A stretch of DNA of 64,000 nucleotides from an uncultured Sutterella sp. (lineage in GTDB: Bacteria > Pseudomonadota > Gammaproteobacteria > Burkholderiales > Burkholderiaceae_F): positions 1-64,000 of the forward strand of contig CALEAW010000084.1 of NCBI GenBank assembly GCA_937943605.1. The letters are read 5' to 3'. The translations under genes were made by a program, and so were the position numbers. Shown in pieces: positions 34,549-42,998 of this stretch (position 1 is its first letter; every line of letters begins with the position of its first letter). The notes beneath the pieces were generated by a model. The model had not been told where the DNA came from, made no database searches, and saw only the letters and a program-made list of their open reading frames with translations.

Positions 34549-35529
34549 ATGGCTACCATCGTACGCCCCGAAAGCATGAAGCGCATCGACAACGAAGCGC
34601 TTGCGCAGGCCTTCATTGATGAACAAGTGAAGGCAATCCGTGAACAAGTCGGTGACAAGAAGGTGCTTCTTGCCCTTTCTGGTGGTGTTGACTCCTCCGT
34701 TGTGGCCGCGCTTTTGATCAAGGCGATTGGTCGTCAGCTCGTCTGCGTGCACGTTAACCATGGTCTCCTTCGCAAGGGCGAACCGGAACAGGTGGTTGAA
34801 GTGTTCCGCAACCAGATGAACGCCAACCTCGTCTATGTTGACGCTGTTGATCGCTTCCTCGAAAAGCTCGCTGACGTGGCCGATCCAGAACAGAAGCGCA
34901 AGATCATTGGTGCTGAATTCATCCGCGTTTTCGAAGAAGAAGCTCGCAAGCAGGAAGGCATTGAATTCCTCGCTCAGGGTACGATTTATCCGGACATTCT
35001 CGAAAGCCACGGCGTGAAGGCTCACCACAACGTTGGCGGTCTCCCTGACGACCTTCAGTTCGGTCTCGTCGAACCGGTTCAGCTCCTCTTCAAGGACGAA
35101 GTCCGTATGGTCGGTAGGACCCTCGGTCTCCCGGATAGCATGGTCTATCGTCAGCCGTTCCCTGGTCCTGGTCTTGGTGTTCGTTGCCTCGGCGCCATCA
35201 CCCGCGATCGTCTTGAAGCGGTTCGTGAATCCGACGCTATCCTTCGTGAAGAATTTGCGAAGAACGGTCTCGAAGGCAAGGTTTGGCAGTACTTCACGGC
35301 CATCCCTGACTTCAAGTCTGTGGGCGTGAAGGACGGCAAGCGTACGGACGCTTGGCCTGTCATCATCCGCGCCGTCAACACGGTCGACGCCATGACGGCT
35401 ACCGTTGAAGACGTTCCGTTTGCGCTCTTGCAGCACATCACGCAGCGTATCACCAACGAAGTTGAAGGTGTGAACCGCGTTGTCTTCGACTTGACGCCGA
35501 AGCCCACCGGCACGATCGAATGGGAATAA
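34549..35529 (+). CDS. stand-alone GMP synthase ATP-pyrophosphatase subunit (no glutaminase domain)
   Basis: A 326-residue paralogue of the C-terminal two thirds of GuaA. Start at ATG 34549 with AAGGAG at 34536-34541. The PP-loop LALSGGVDSSVVAAL, the GVKAHHNVGGLP loop, FPGPGLGVRCLG and the terminal TGTIEWE are all intact, so it looks active. There is no amidotransferase domain. Archaeal GMP synthases are split this way, with a separate glutaminase subunit; here the intact guaA is next door. It could use free ammonia, borrow the glutaminase of another protein, or have a different nucleotide substrate. It has its own promoter region and terminator, and codon use as biased as guaA. Confidence 0.88.
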   Translation: MATIVRPESMKRIDNEALAQAFIDEQVKAIREQVGDKKVLLALSGGVDSSVVAALLIKAIGRQLVCVHVNHGLLRKGEPEQVVEVFRNQMNANLVYVDAVDRFLEKLADVADPEQKRKIIGAEFIRVFEEEARKQEGIEFLAQGTIYPDILESHGVKAHHNVGGLPDDLQFGLVEPVQLLFKDEVRMVGRTLGLPDSMVYRQPFPGPGLGVRCLGAITRDRLEAVRESDAILREEFAKNGLEGKVWQYFTAIPDFKSVGVKDGKRTDAWPVIIRAVNTVDAMTATVEDVPFALLQHITQRITNEVEGVNRVVFDLTPKPTGTIEWE

Positions 35530-35559
35530 TCCCATCCTTCGTTAGCTAGCTTTAAGCCT

Positions 35560-35595
35560 GTAAAGCCTCCTACTTTGGGAGGCTTTACTGTTTTT
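35560..35595 (+). terminator. terminator after the GMP synthase paralogue
   Basis: Perfect eleven-base stem GTAAAGCCTCC / GGAGGCTTTAC followed by TGTTTTT. Confidence 0.85.
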
Positions 35596-35707
35596 GAGCC
35601 ATTCAGCGCCCTGATTTGTTGCCCTTTAGCCTACAAAGTCCGCCTAGAGAACCACTTTAGTGCGCGCGGCGTTATGATTATCGGATCGTTTTTGGATCAA
35701 GTGCGTC

Positions 35708-36343
35708 ATGCAAAACTTTCACGAACTCATTCAAGGCTTTCACAACTTCAAAGAAGATTACTTTTTACGCGAGCGTGAGTTTTTCGATCAACTCGTGCAT
35801 GGGCAACGTCCGAAGACGCTTGTCATTGCCTGTTGCGACTCTCGCGTCGACCCAGCTATTTTGTTAGGGTGTCGACCTGGTGACCTGTTTGTCGTGCGTA
35901 GTATTGCCGCGATCGTGCCTGACGTTGAGAAGGCTGGTGAACATGATGCGGTTGTGTCCGCCGTTGAATATGGCGTCAAACACCTTCATATCGAAAATAT
36001 CGTGGTCATGGGACACTCAAACTGTGGCGGCATTCATGGACTTTTGCATCCTGACACCGTCGCAAATGAGCGCTATATTTCGCGCTGGCTCTGTCTAGCA
36101 CACCCTGTGCTCGAAGAACTCGAGCACGAAGATCCCAATGAGCCCGCGCCCATTCGTGCGCGCCGTTGCGAAGAAGGTTCTGTCTTGATGTCGATTGATA
36201 ATCTGCTCTCTTATAACTGGATCAAATCACGCGTCGATACAGGCACCCTTGAACTCCATGCCCTCTACTACGATATGGCAAACGGCACCATGAATGTTTG
36301 GAACGCAGCCAAAGAAGACTTTGAACCCGCAACCATCAAGTAG
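35708..36343 (+). CDS. can: beta-class carbonic anhydrase
   Basis: A 211-residue zinc enzyme interconverting CO2 and bicarbonate. Zinc ligands and catalytic dyad are visible: C42, D44, R46 in CCDSRVDP and H103, C106 in GHSNCGG. Length and the order of motifs match bacterial beta-CA (CynT/Can). It supplies bicarbonate for biosynthetic carboxylations. It is a single gene with a bidirectional terminator after it. No good ribosome-binding site is seen before the ATG. Confidence 0.94.
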   Translation: MQNFHELIQGFHNFKEDYFLREREFFDQLVHGQRPKTLVIACCDSRVDPAILLGCRPGDLFVVRSIAAIVPDVEKAGEHDAVVSAVEYGVKHLHIENIVVMGHSNCGGIHGLLHPDTVANERYISRWLCLAHPVLEELEHEDPNEPAPIRARRCEEGSVLMSIDNLLSYNWIKSRVDTGTLELHALYYDMANGTMNVWNAAKEDFEPATIK

Positions 36344-36368
36344 TCGTTGCCTTAAGTACCAAAAGAAA

Positions 36369-36405
36369 CAGGACGATCTTCACGCGGAGGATCGTCCTGT
36401 TTTTG
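36369..36405. terminator. bidirectional terminator between can and dps
   Basis: Stem CAGGACGATC / GATCGTCCTG with T-rich tails on both strands, serving the convergent carbonic anhydrase and Dps genes. Confidence 0.8.
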
Positions 36406-36421
36406 TTTGCCCTATGGCTTC

Positions 36422-36877
36422 TTAGCGCTTTGACATCGCATCCAAGAACCACAGTTGCTTGGCGTACCAAGCCAGATACCCTTCAAACTGAGCAGCGAGC
36501 AGATGGTCACCCATCTTGTCTGCACCGTCTCGGATTTCTTGCGCCAAGGCGTTCATCTTTTCCATGTCTGCCTTGAGTAATGCCACCACTTCGCTCGCCT
36601 GACGTTCAACGCTATCGACTTCTTCAAGCGTAGCCATTTCGAGGTATTCAGCCAAACGGACGGGCGGCAACTTGCCACGCATACGAACGGCTTCCCCCAT
36701 GGCGTCAAACTGATCCATGACTTCGTCATAGACCTGTTCGGTATATTCATGCACTTGCACAAACGAGCCACCTACCACGTTCCAGTGGAGGTTATGGAGT
36801 TTGGCATTCCAAACAGCCAAGTTGGCAAGATAGATCATCACGGGGCAGCCCGCACGATTTTGATTTTCGCAATGCAT
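36422..36877 (-). CDS. dps: Dps-family ferritin-like DNA-protecting protein
   Basis: A 151-residue four-helix protein that oxidises and stores iron and protects DNA from peroxide. ATG at 36877 is chosen because AAGGAA (36884-36889) precedes it; the in-frame ATG at 36925 has none. The inter-subunit ferroxidase residues appear in NLHWNVVGGSF and EVMDQFDAMGEAVRMRG. The N-terminus carries two cysteines (MHCENQNRAGC), unusual for Dps. A palindrome 35-55 bases upstream overlaps a -10-like element. Confidence 0.88.
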   Translation of the reverse strand: MHCENQNRAGCPVMIYLANLAVWNAKLHNLHWNVVGGSFVQVHEYTEQVYDEVMDQFDAMGEAVRMRGKLPPVRLAEYLEMATLEEVDSVERQASEVVALLKADMEKMNALAQEIRDGADKMGDHLLAAQFEGYLAWYAKQLWFLDAMSKR

Positions 36878-36911
36878 ATTTTGTTCCTTATTTGGGAGGA
36901 TCTGTGATCCT

Positions 36912-36932
36912 GTTAGTTTCATCATAACTAAC
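36912..36932. promoter_or_regulatory. palindromic operator candidate upstream of dps
   Basis: Perfect inverted repeat GTTAGTT-N7-AACTAAC containing a minus-strand TATGAT -10-like hexamer. A repressor of the oxidative-stress or iron class could bind here, but the sequence matches no consensus I know. Confidence 0.4.
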
Positions 36933-37028
36933 TTTTATCGGTATAAACCCGACAATTTGTCCTATTTATGAACAAATTCTTGCGGAATGTAAAAGAAGCT
37001 TTCCGAAGATCGGTCAAACACTCCACCA

Positions 37029-37604
37029 TTAATCGTAGCCAGGCACATGTACGGACTGCCCTAATGCATAGAAGTGGCCGCCTGACACATAGTGCAACGT
37101 GCGAAGAGATTCGGGTGCAGCTTCTAAGCACCAACGACCGTCCTTAAAGACACGGTCATCTGCCCATGCAGCCACCGCTTCACCAATGAAGAGGTCGTAC
37201 TGAGCTTCGTTATGCGGTTCAGGTAACACGCGGAAGATTACCCAAGCGGCACAACCTTCAACGAGCGGCATCTCAAAGCCATCCATCTTGAAGAGCTTGG
37301 CACCACTCTTAGCAAGCTTCTCAGCGTCGTCATGCTTACTCACAGCGCCCAACTTCATGACCACAGGTGCCGCTTCCACCATTGGAAGCCCCAACGCAAA
37401 ATACCCACTCTTTTCGATCAAACCACGCGTGTAATGCGACTTATCCACCACAACCGTCGCTTTAGCAGGCGTCAGATCCAAAGCGCAAGCCCAGGCGGCC
37501 GCCATAACGTCTTCATCACCCTCATGAGCCGCACTCACCAAGGTCGTCGCGCCGATATTAAAAAGGCGATACACGCGATCAGCAGAAACTGGTTTCAACA
37601 CCAT
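37029..37604 (-). CDS. flavin reductase-like FMN-binding protein
   Basis: A 191-residue protein of the flavin reductase-like (flavoredoxin/DIM6) split-barrel fold. ATG at 37604 follows GGGAG; longer frames upstream lack support. Seen features: RLFNIGATTLVSAAHEGDEDVMAAAWACAL, typical of the FMN-binding strand region, and VDKSHYTRGLIEKSGYFAL. Such proteins bind FMN and reduce flavins or act in electron transfer, some as ferric reductases. A Fur-like palindrome 190 bases upstream would fit an iron-related role, but this is inference. Confidence 0.8.
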   Translation of the reverse strand: MVLKPVSADRVYRLFNIGATTLVSAAHEGDEDVMAAAWACALDLTPAKATVVVDKSHYTRGLIEKSGYFALGLPMVEAAPVVMKLGAVSKHDDAEKLAKSGAKLFKMDGFEMPLVEGCAAWVIFRVLPEPHNEAQYDLFIGEAVAAWADDRVFKDGRWCLEAAPESLRTLHYVSGGHFYALGQSVHVPGYD

Positions 37605-37789
37605 CGAACTCCCATAGACAAACATCGAAATCATTAAAAATGGGCGAACCGTTAAATGACGATCCGCCCGAAGCGACGAACGATCCCTTTCGTTCTCACT
37701 GTGAACGCGCGCCATGCGAGGATAAGACATGACACGTTGTCGCAATGTCAAGGTTGCCTGTCGCTTACAGCAACCTACCTATCCATATT

Positions 37790-37808
37790 AATGAGAACCG
37801 CTCTCATT
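37790..37808. promoter_or_regulatory. Fur-box-like palindrome
   Basis: AATGAGAACCGCTCTCATT is a perfect seven-base inverted repeat (AATGAGA / TCTCATT) with the outer halves of the usual Fur site AATGAGAAT-ATTCTCATT. It lies about 190 bases before the flavin reductase start and beyond the panF terminator. Confidence 0.5.
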
Positions 37809-37842
37809 GGCAATAGGCGTTACAACTTAGGCACGTTGCTCA

Positions 37843-37880
37843 CGAAAAAGCCGTAGATCCCAACTCGAGACCTACGGCTT
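37843..37880 (-). terminator. panF terminator
   Basis: Perfect nine-base stem AAGCCGTAG / CTACGGCTT with T run on the minus strand, 30 bases after the panF stop. Confidence 0.8.
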
Positions 37881-37909
37881 GATGTGTGTTCAAAGGTTTA
37901 GCTTGAGGC

Positions 37910-39424
37910 TTAGCGTGATGCCTTCTTTGGGAAGAAGAGCAAGAGCGCTTCAGACGGTGCCTTCGGCGTCATCTTCGAGACAACGACAAAGAGCACAATG
38001 GCCGTGATCATACCTGGCACAATGGCGTGGTAACCACCCACAGGGATCTTGAGGATACTCACCGTCAAGTAAACTGCGATACTACCAAGAACACTCGCGA
38101 GCGCACCGCCAGCGGTAGCGCCACGCCAGAAAAGGCCGCCAATAAGTGGGAGCAAGAAGGCGAGTTCTAAGCCACCAAAGGCAAACATATTGATCCAAGC
38201 AATGACGTCTAAGGGCTTCAAGGCTAAGATCAAAGCGAGTACACCTAAGCTACCCGTTAAAAGGCGCGTCTTCACGCGTAACCTAGCTTCATTGGCACCC
38301 GCCTTCGGATAGTGGAAGAGAATCAAGTCCTTCACGATAGCTGATGCGGCAGCCAAGAGTAACGAACTCACTGTCGACATCGTAGCGGCAAGCGGCCCAA
38401 TCAACGTAATACCAGCCGTCACAGGATCCATGTAGTGCGCAATCAAATACGGGATTACAGCGTCGGTCGTTCCGCCCATCTCGGCGAGCGGCATATTCAA
38501 CATGCCACGCGCAAAGACACCCAAGGTGGTCATACCGATCATCAAGGCGCCACACACCACGGTCGAAACAATCATGGCCTGATGAAGGTCAGAACTACGA
38601 CGGTAGCTCATGCAACGCACAGCAGACTGCGGCAAACCTAACGTACCAAAGCCCACCAACACCCAGGCAGAGAGCAAAAGTGGAATACCTAAGGCACCAC
38701 CCGACGTTGGGGTCAAAAGCGTGCCTTCGGAGCCAGGTCCCTTCGGTGCCACAGCCGCCACATTTGCCATCACATTAGCAAGACCCTGGCCTTCGTCGAG
38801 AATTTCCATCCCGAGGGCACCCATCCCCACCAACATCAAAATGGCACAGACCGTGTCAGTAATCGCTACCGCTCTAAAGCCACCAAAGGCCGTATAAAGC
38901 ACGGTGACCGCACCAAACATGACAAGCCCCCAGGCGTAGCTCACATTCGCCGCCTTAGAGAAAATCTGCGCACCCCCGATAAACTGACCCACCATCATGG
39001 TCGTAAAGAAAACGAGCATCAGGATGGCCAGTAACGCGGCCAATAAGCGCCCTGCTTGGCCGTTACCAAAGCGCGCACGAATCAAGTCGATCACCGTAAT
39101 CGCACCCGCGGCACGAGAAACGATGGCCATCTTTTTGCCGGCCACGCCCAAAATCAAGAACCCTGCAATGATCTGAGGCGCAGCAAAGACCACCCAACCC
39201 AAACCTAATTGCCAGGCGACGCCAGGCCCAGATACAAACGAACTCACCGAGCCGTAAGTGGCCACCAAGGTCATGGCAAGCACAAAACCCTTAAGGCTAC
39301 GGTCGCCCAAGAAGTACTCACCGGCAAACTGCTTTTGACGGCCAACGCGTTCAACCCACAGCGAAAGGCCAATCAAAAAAGCGAGAAAGAGAACAATCGG
39401 TAAAAGAATGAGGAAGGACTGCAT
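37910..39424 (-). CDS. panF: sodium:solute symporter, PanF-type (pantothenate)
   Basis: A 504-residue member of the solute:sodium symporter family with about thirteen hydrophobic segments. GEYFLGDRSLKGFVLAMTLVATYGSVSSFVSGPG and GFGTLGLPQSAVRCMSYR are characteristic of PanF, which imports pantothenate (CoA precursor) with Na+. The start codon overlaps the stop of the upstream yhdT gene by one base, and this pairing with yhdT is itself typical of panF. Confidence 0.9.
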   Translation of the reverse strand: MQSFLILLPIVLFLAFLIGLSLWVERVGRQKQFAGEYFLGDRSLKGFVLAMTLVATYGSVSSFVSGPGVAWQLGLGWVVFAAPQIIAGFLILGVAGKKMAIVSRAAGAITVIDLIRARFGNGQAGRLLAALLAILMLVFFTTMMVGQFIGGAQIFSKAANVSYAWGLVMFGAVTVLYTAFGGFRAVAITDTVCAILMLVGMGALGMEILDEGQGLANVMANVAAVAPKGPGSEGTLLTPTSGGALGIPLLLSAWVLVGFGTLGLPQSAVRCMSYRRSSDLHQAMIVSTVVCGALMIGMTTLGVFARGMLNMPLAEMGGTTDAVIPYLIAHYMDPVTAGITLIGPLAATMSTVSSLLLAAASAIVKDLILFHYPKAGANEARLRVKTRLLTGSLGVLALILALKPLDVIAWINMFAFGGLELAFLLPLIGGLFWRGATAGGALASVLGSIAVYLTVSILKIPVGGYHAIVPGMITAIVLFVVVSKMTPKAPSEALLLFFPKKASR

Positions 39425-39747
39425 TACTTGACCTCCTCATCTTGACGGTAGGCATCAGCCACTTCGTCGAGGTCAATGTCAGCGAACCAACGCTTCACTA
39501 ACCACAAAACCGCGATCACGGAGAAGAGGTAGCCACCCACGCACGAGGCCATAAACCAAAGCGGCATATGAAGTACCGTATCGGGCGACTTTTCAAAGAT
39601 CAGAATGGCAACCCAGAAATAGACCATCGTTAAGACGGCCGCAATGAATGTCGCGACTGCTTCGCGGTGGGAAGCCATGAGTGCTCGATCGTAGAGCATG
39701 CGTCCTTTGAGTGACGACTTAGCGTTTGAAGAAGGATTGGTTGACAT
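39424..39747 (-). CDS. yhdT: YhdT-family small membrane protein (DUF997)
   Basis: A 107-residue protein with two hydrophobic segments (about 34-52 and 67-87) and a charged C-terminus. It is placed directly before panF, with translational coupling, as yhdT is in enterobacteria; it may be an accessory part of the symporter. ATG at 39747 is chosen from the usual position relative to the first helix; no clear ribosome-binding site is visible. Confidence 0.8.
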   Translation of the reverse strand: MSTNPSSNAKSSLKGRMLYDRALMASHREAVATFIAAVLTMVYFWVAILIFEKSPDTVLHMPLWFMASCVGGYLFSVIAVLWLVKRWFADIDLDEVADAYRQDEEVK

Positions 39748-39807
39748 TTTAAAAAAATGAACTGTAGCCAATACGGACAGCAAACTCGCTCAAACGCTGT
39801 CCGAAGT

Positions 39808-40761
39808 TCAGTGGGTAAGCTTTTCAAGTGTGATGCCGGCATCCGCGACTGCATGCTTGAAAAGGACGAGATCTTCCCACGCCTTGGCTTTCGCATCAGG
39901 CGAACGAAGAAGATAAGAAGGATGGTAGGTAACAATTGCTTTGGTTGTTAAGTCACCCACTGTCACTTCATGGACGCGCCCGCGGCACGACCCAATGGTG
40001 ACTTCAGGACCCACTTGCAAGAGACTTTGCACTGCAAAGCGACCCATGATCAAAATCACATCAGGACGCACAAGCGCCAACTGGCGACGTAAGAAGGCCG
40101 CACAGCAATTCACTTCAGCAGGTGCCGGATTACGATTTCCGGGCGGACGACATTTCAACACATTCATGATGGCAATATCACGATTGCGTTCTACGCCGAC
40201 ACTTTCGAGCATCTGCGTGAGGAGTTGTCCAGATTTACCTACAAAAGGAATACCTTGAAGGTCTTCTTCGCTACCTGGCGCCTCACCCACAAGCGCAATA
40301 CGTACCCCTGGTCCGCCTTCAGCAAAGACCACATGTTGACGACTCTTTGACATCGAGCAGCACGAACATGTCTTCGCAAGTGCTTCTAACGTACCCCAGT
40401 CGGCATTCGGAATGGCTTGCGCCAAGGCTGGATCCATTTCGAGTTTTGCCGCTTGAGGCGTAACGGAGGTGACAGGTTGTATTGGCGTCGTGGGGCGCGA
40501 ATGGGCAGGCTTAGCCGATGCACGCACGCTGTGCGCCCCTTCAAAAGGCGCACTCTGTGTTGCGGCCGTCGGCACACTAGGCCTTGCCGGCAATGAACCC
40601 GTCGTCATCGAAGGACGCACAGGGGCGGAGTTTGGTGCCGGTGTGGGTTCACGGCGAAGTAACGCAGTTTCAGCCAACGTCACATCTTCCGTTTCTCGCA
40701 GAATCCACTGTGGACCAATCTCTAAAGCATCCCAAACTTGGCTTTCACTGACGCTCAGCAT
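39808..40761 (-). CDS. uracil-DNA glycosylase, iron-sulfur family (type 4-like)
   Basis: A 317-residue DNA-repair enzyme that removes uracil from DNA. The motif GEAPGSEEDLQGIPFVGKSGQLL (about 158-180), CxxC at CSCC (about 132-135), and the later cysteines C203 and C258-like (NVLKCRPPGNRNP and GSCRGRVH) fit the [4Fe-4S] family 4/5 UDG. HPSYLLR carries the catalytic histidine motif. A proline-rich linker of about 80 residues (30-110) precedes the catalytic domain, as in other betaproteobacterial homologues. It is the third gene of the tsaB-rimI-udg run, two bases after rimI. Confidence 0.92.
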   Translation of the reverse strand: MLSVSESQVWDALEIGPQWILRETEDVTLAETALLRREPTPAPNSAPVRPSMTTGSLPARPSVPTAATQSAPFEGAHSVRASAKPAHSRPTTPIQPVTSVTPQAAKLEMDPALAQAIPNADWGTLEALAKTCSCCSMSKSRQHVVFAEGGPGVRIALVGEAPGSEEDLQGIPFVGKSGQLLTQMLESVGVERNRDIAIMNVLKCRPPGNRNPAPAEVNCCAAFLRRQLALVRPDVILIMGRFAVQSLLQVGPEVTIGSCRGRVHEVTVGDLTTKAIVTYHPSYLLRSPDAKAKAWEDLVLFKHAVADAGITLEKLTH

Positions 40762-40763
40762 GC

Positions 40764-41222
40764 TTAGCCTCCGAATTCACGGGTCATTAATACCGCATGT
40801 TCTCGGCCATCAGCCGTGCGGTAATAGTTTTTGCGAAGTCCGACACGCGCAAAGTCACTCGACTCATAAAGACGAATGGCTCGCACATTGGATTCACGGA
40901 CTTCTAAGTGGCAGCGCGTGCAATTATCGTTTTGCATGCGTGTAAGCATGTGGTTAAGCATCGCGCGACCATAGCCTTTCCCTTGATCGTCGGGTCTCAC
41001 GCCAATCGTCAAGAGTTCAGCTTCATCCAGGACAGGCATCACGACCGCCCAGGCTTGAATCGTATCGTCATTGTCGACCATGACTTCACAAGACCAACCG
41101 TTTTTAGGGACGTCAAGAAAATCCCCCGCCGTCCAAGGCGTGGGTTCGACTAAAGCTTCAAGGCGAGCAAGTTCAACCTCGTCGCCAGCACGGTAGGCTC
41201 GAAAAGTATGAGACGGTGTCAC
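40764..41222 (-). CDS. rimI: ribosomal protein S18-alanine N-acetyltransferase RimI
   Basis: A 152-residue GNAT acetyltransferase that acetylates the N-terminal alanine of ribosomal protein S18. The acetyl-CoA motif is VRPDDQGKGYGRAML, followed by HLEVRESNVRAIRLYESSDF, a RimI hallmark. Start is GTG, overlapping the stop of tsaB by four bases. The tsaB-rimI pair is conserved in many proteobacteria. Confidence 0.9.
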   Translation of the reverse strand: MTPSHTFRAYRAGDEVELARLEALVEPTPWTAGDFLDVPKNGWSCEVMVDNDDTIQAWAVVMPVLDEAELLTIGVRPDDQGKGYGRAMLNHMLTRMQNDNCTRCHLEVRESNVRAIRLYESSDFARVGLRKNYYRTADGREHAVLMTREFGG

Positions 41223-41944
41223 AAACGCTCTCCTCGGGCACGTTCCTGCATGGTCAAAGCCACGCGATCGCGCACATATAGGGGCGAAGCTAAAGAAGGC
41301 ATCACAGTACGGCCTTCGGCTTCAGCCACAAAGCCAAGCTTTGCGACCGACAAAATCATGTCTGCGGGGATTGTATAAAGCGGTAACGTATCGGGCAACT
41401 GCATCTCGTTGGCATAGACCACTTGCGCAGACCCACAAAGCGCATCCGCCTTCGCGGCATCAAGCCAAGCGACCGCGTCTTCGGGTTTGACAAGTTGCGG
41501 CGCCAAAACTTCTTTGAGTCCGCGCGCGTCATCCGTGACTTCATAAAGGGCGCTATAGGCTTCATGCATACGGGCGTCATTCATCACGGCTAAACGCGTA
41601 CCCACGGCTAAGCCTTCAGCCTTGGCCGTTGCGCTTGCGTCCGCTTCCAAGTTACCGATGCAAGCCACCTGCGTCTGTAGTGCCCAAGCAATCCCTTGTG
41701 CCACACCACAGGCGACACGCAGTCCTGTAAAGCTACCCGGGCCAGCGCCAAACGCCGTCAAGGCAACATCAGATTTGCTCGCACCACACTCCGCCAACAA
41801 TTCATCAATCATGGCAAGGATGCGTTCAGCATGGCGATTACCCACGGCCTCAGATTTCCAAGCACAGGCTTGACCATCACGACTTAAAAGGGCTGCACTG
41901 CACTGCTGATGTGCGGTATCGATAGCAAGAATAAAGGAAGGCAT
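41219..41944 (-). CDS. tsaB: tRNA threonylcarbamoyladenosine biosynthesis protein TsaB
   Basis: A 241-residue ASKHA-fold protein; partner of TsaD and TsaE in making t6A at position 37 of ANN-reading tRNAs. Opening ILAIDTAHQQCSAALLS and GAGPGSFTGLRVACGVAQGIA (about 67-87) are diagnostic. It is first in the tsaB-rimI-udg operon. Confidence 0.93.
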   Translation of the reverse strand: MPSFILAIDTAHQQCSAALLSRDGQACAWKSEAVGNRHAERILAMIDELLAECGASKSDVALTAFGAGPGSFTGLRVACGVAQGIAWALQTQVACIGNLEADASATAKAEGLAVGTRLAVMNDARMHEAYSALYEVTDDARGLKEVLAPQLVKPEDAVAWLDAAKADALCGSAQVVYANEMQLPDTLPLYTIPADMILSVAKLGFVAEAEGRTVMPSLASPLYVRDRVALTMQERARGERL

Positions 41945-42135
41945 TTTGTGTTTCTTTGGACGCGCACCGATGGCGCAACTAATGTGCGGCTCATTATACC
42001 ATCGAGGGTAATATGGTCAGTCTCATTAAACTAGGCCCGTCCGCAACCATCGAACCTCAAGAGAACCTATCAACATGAAAAAGGCGAACACCCTGTTTGA
42101 TGCTCGCCCTAAAATTTGACTTCAATGTTGTCAGC

Positions 42136-42594
42136 TTAACGCACTGGTGTGCTCTCAGCCGTATGCGTACCGCCCGAATAAGCATGGCTTCCGACACGTT
42201 GCACATGAAACTCTTTAATTTGTTTACGTAAGAGCATGCGCTCTTCGCGACGCAACTTGCGCGTTTCGTGATTCGCCGCTTTTTGAACCTGTTGGCTACA
42301 GAAACGCTGACGCAAACGTTCACGCTCATTCACCGACAAGTGTTCGCGCAACTCGTTTCGTTCGGCTTGCCCCATGCTACGCCAATGCATCGCACGTGAG
42401 ACTTCGTCAAGGTACGGCCAAATTTCAGCACGGTCGTCAGCAGACATGTGGTCCCACGTCTGAACACAGGGCGCAGTGCCCTTGTCGGCACACACGTCAT
42501 TTTTAGTCAAATCGACCGGGGACGCTCCCGTTGTCATGGCACTGACCGAACCGCACCCTAAACACAATAGCAAGATAAAAGCGCTGTGACGCAT
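42136..42594 (-). CDS. small secreted protein, DUF3106-like
   Basis: A 152-residue protein with a signal peptide (MRHSAFILLLCLGCGSVSA). The mature part contains W-x-x-M/L-S-x-x-x-R repeats (QTWDHMSADDRAEIWPYL, MHWRSMGQAERNELREHLS) followed by a long basic helix, the layout of the betaproteobacterial DUF3106 group; function is unknown. The start at 42594 is inferred from the signal peptide; a longer frame upstream has no signal sequence. Confidence 0.6.
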   Translation of the reverse strand: MRHSAFILLLCLGCGSVSAMTTGASPVDLTKNDVCADKGTAPCVQTWDHMSADDRAEIWPYLDEVSRAMHWRSMGQAERNELREHLSVNERERLRQRFCSQQVQKAANHETRKLRREERMLLRKQIKEFHVQRVGSHAYSGGTHTAESTPVR

Positions 42595-42834
42595 ATACGT
42601 TTCCGTCAAAATCTCTGCAAGGACTATAGCAGTTTTAGGACTACATCTCCTCACAGCGTTTCCATGTTGATCCATGAAAGGCGTATTCTTGGTACGGGTT
42701 TCTACCAACCAAACACCTGCTTAGCGGCATAGAACCGTCTAAGCCATCCGCCTTTTTAACTTAATCTCAATACTACATTCCCTTGGAAATAAAGGGCGAA
42801 ACGAGAATAAGCGAGCTGTTAACAACCCCGCAAA

Positions 42835-42878
42835 TTTGTAACATGATTTTGTTTTTACCCCACAACCTATTTGTAACA
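42835..42878 (+). promoter_or_regulatory. direct repeats upstream of ompR, possible OmpR sites
   Basis: TTTGTAACA occurs at 42835 and again at 42870, 35 bases apart, resembling the GTAACA core of OmpR boxes. They lie about 130-165 bases before the ompR start, within the 404-base gap between the DUF3106-like gene and ompR; the rest of this gap shows nothing clear. Autoregulation is a guess. Confidence 0.35.
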
Positions 42879-42998
42879 GGCGACAATAGATCTAACGAAT
42901 AAAGCGTACGATGTACGCAACAGGGCTTTCTTGAGTCACAAAGCAATGGGCTTTACACTCAAACAAAGCCTCTATCTCTTCTTTATGGAGAAATTAAA

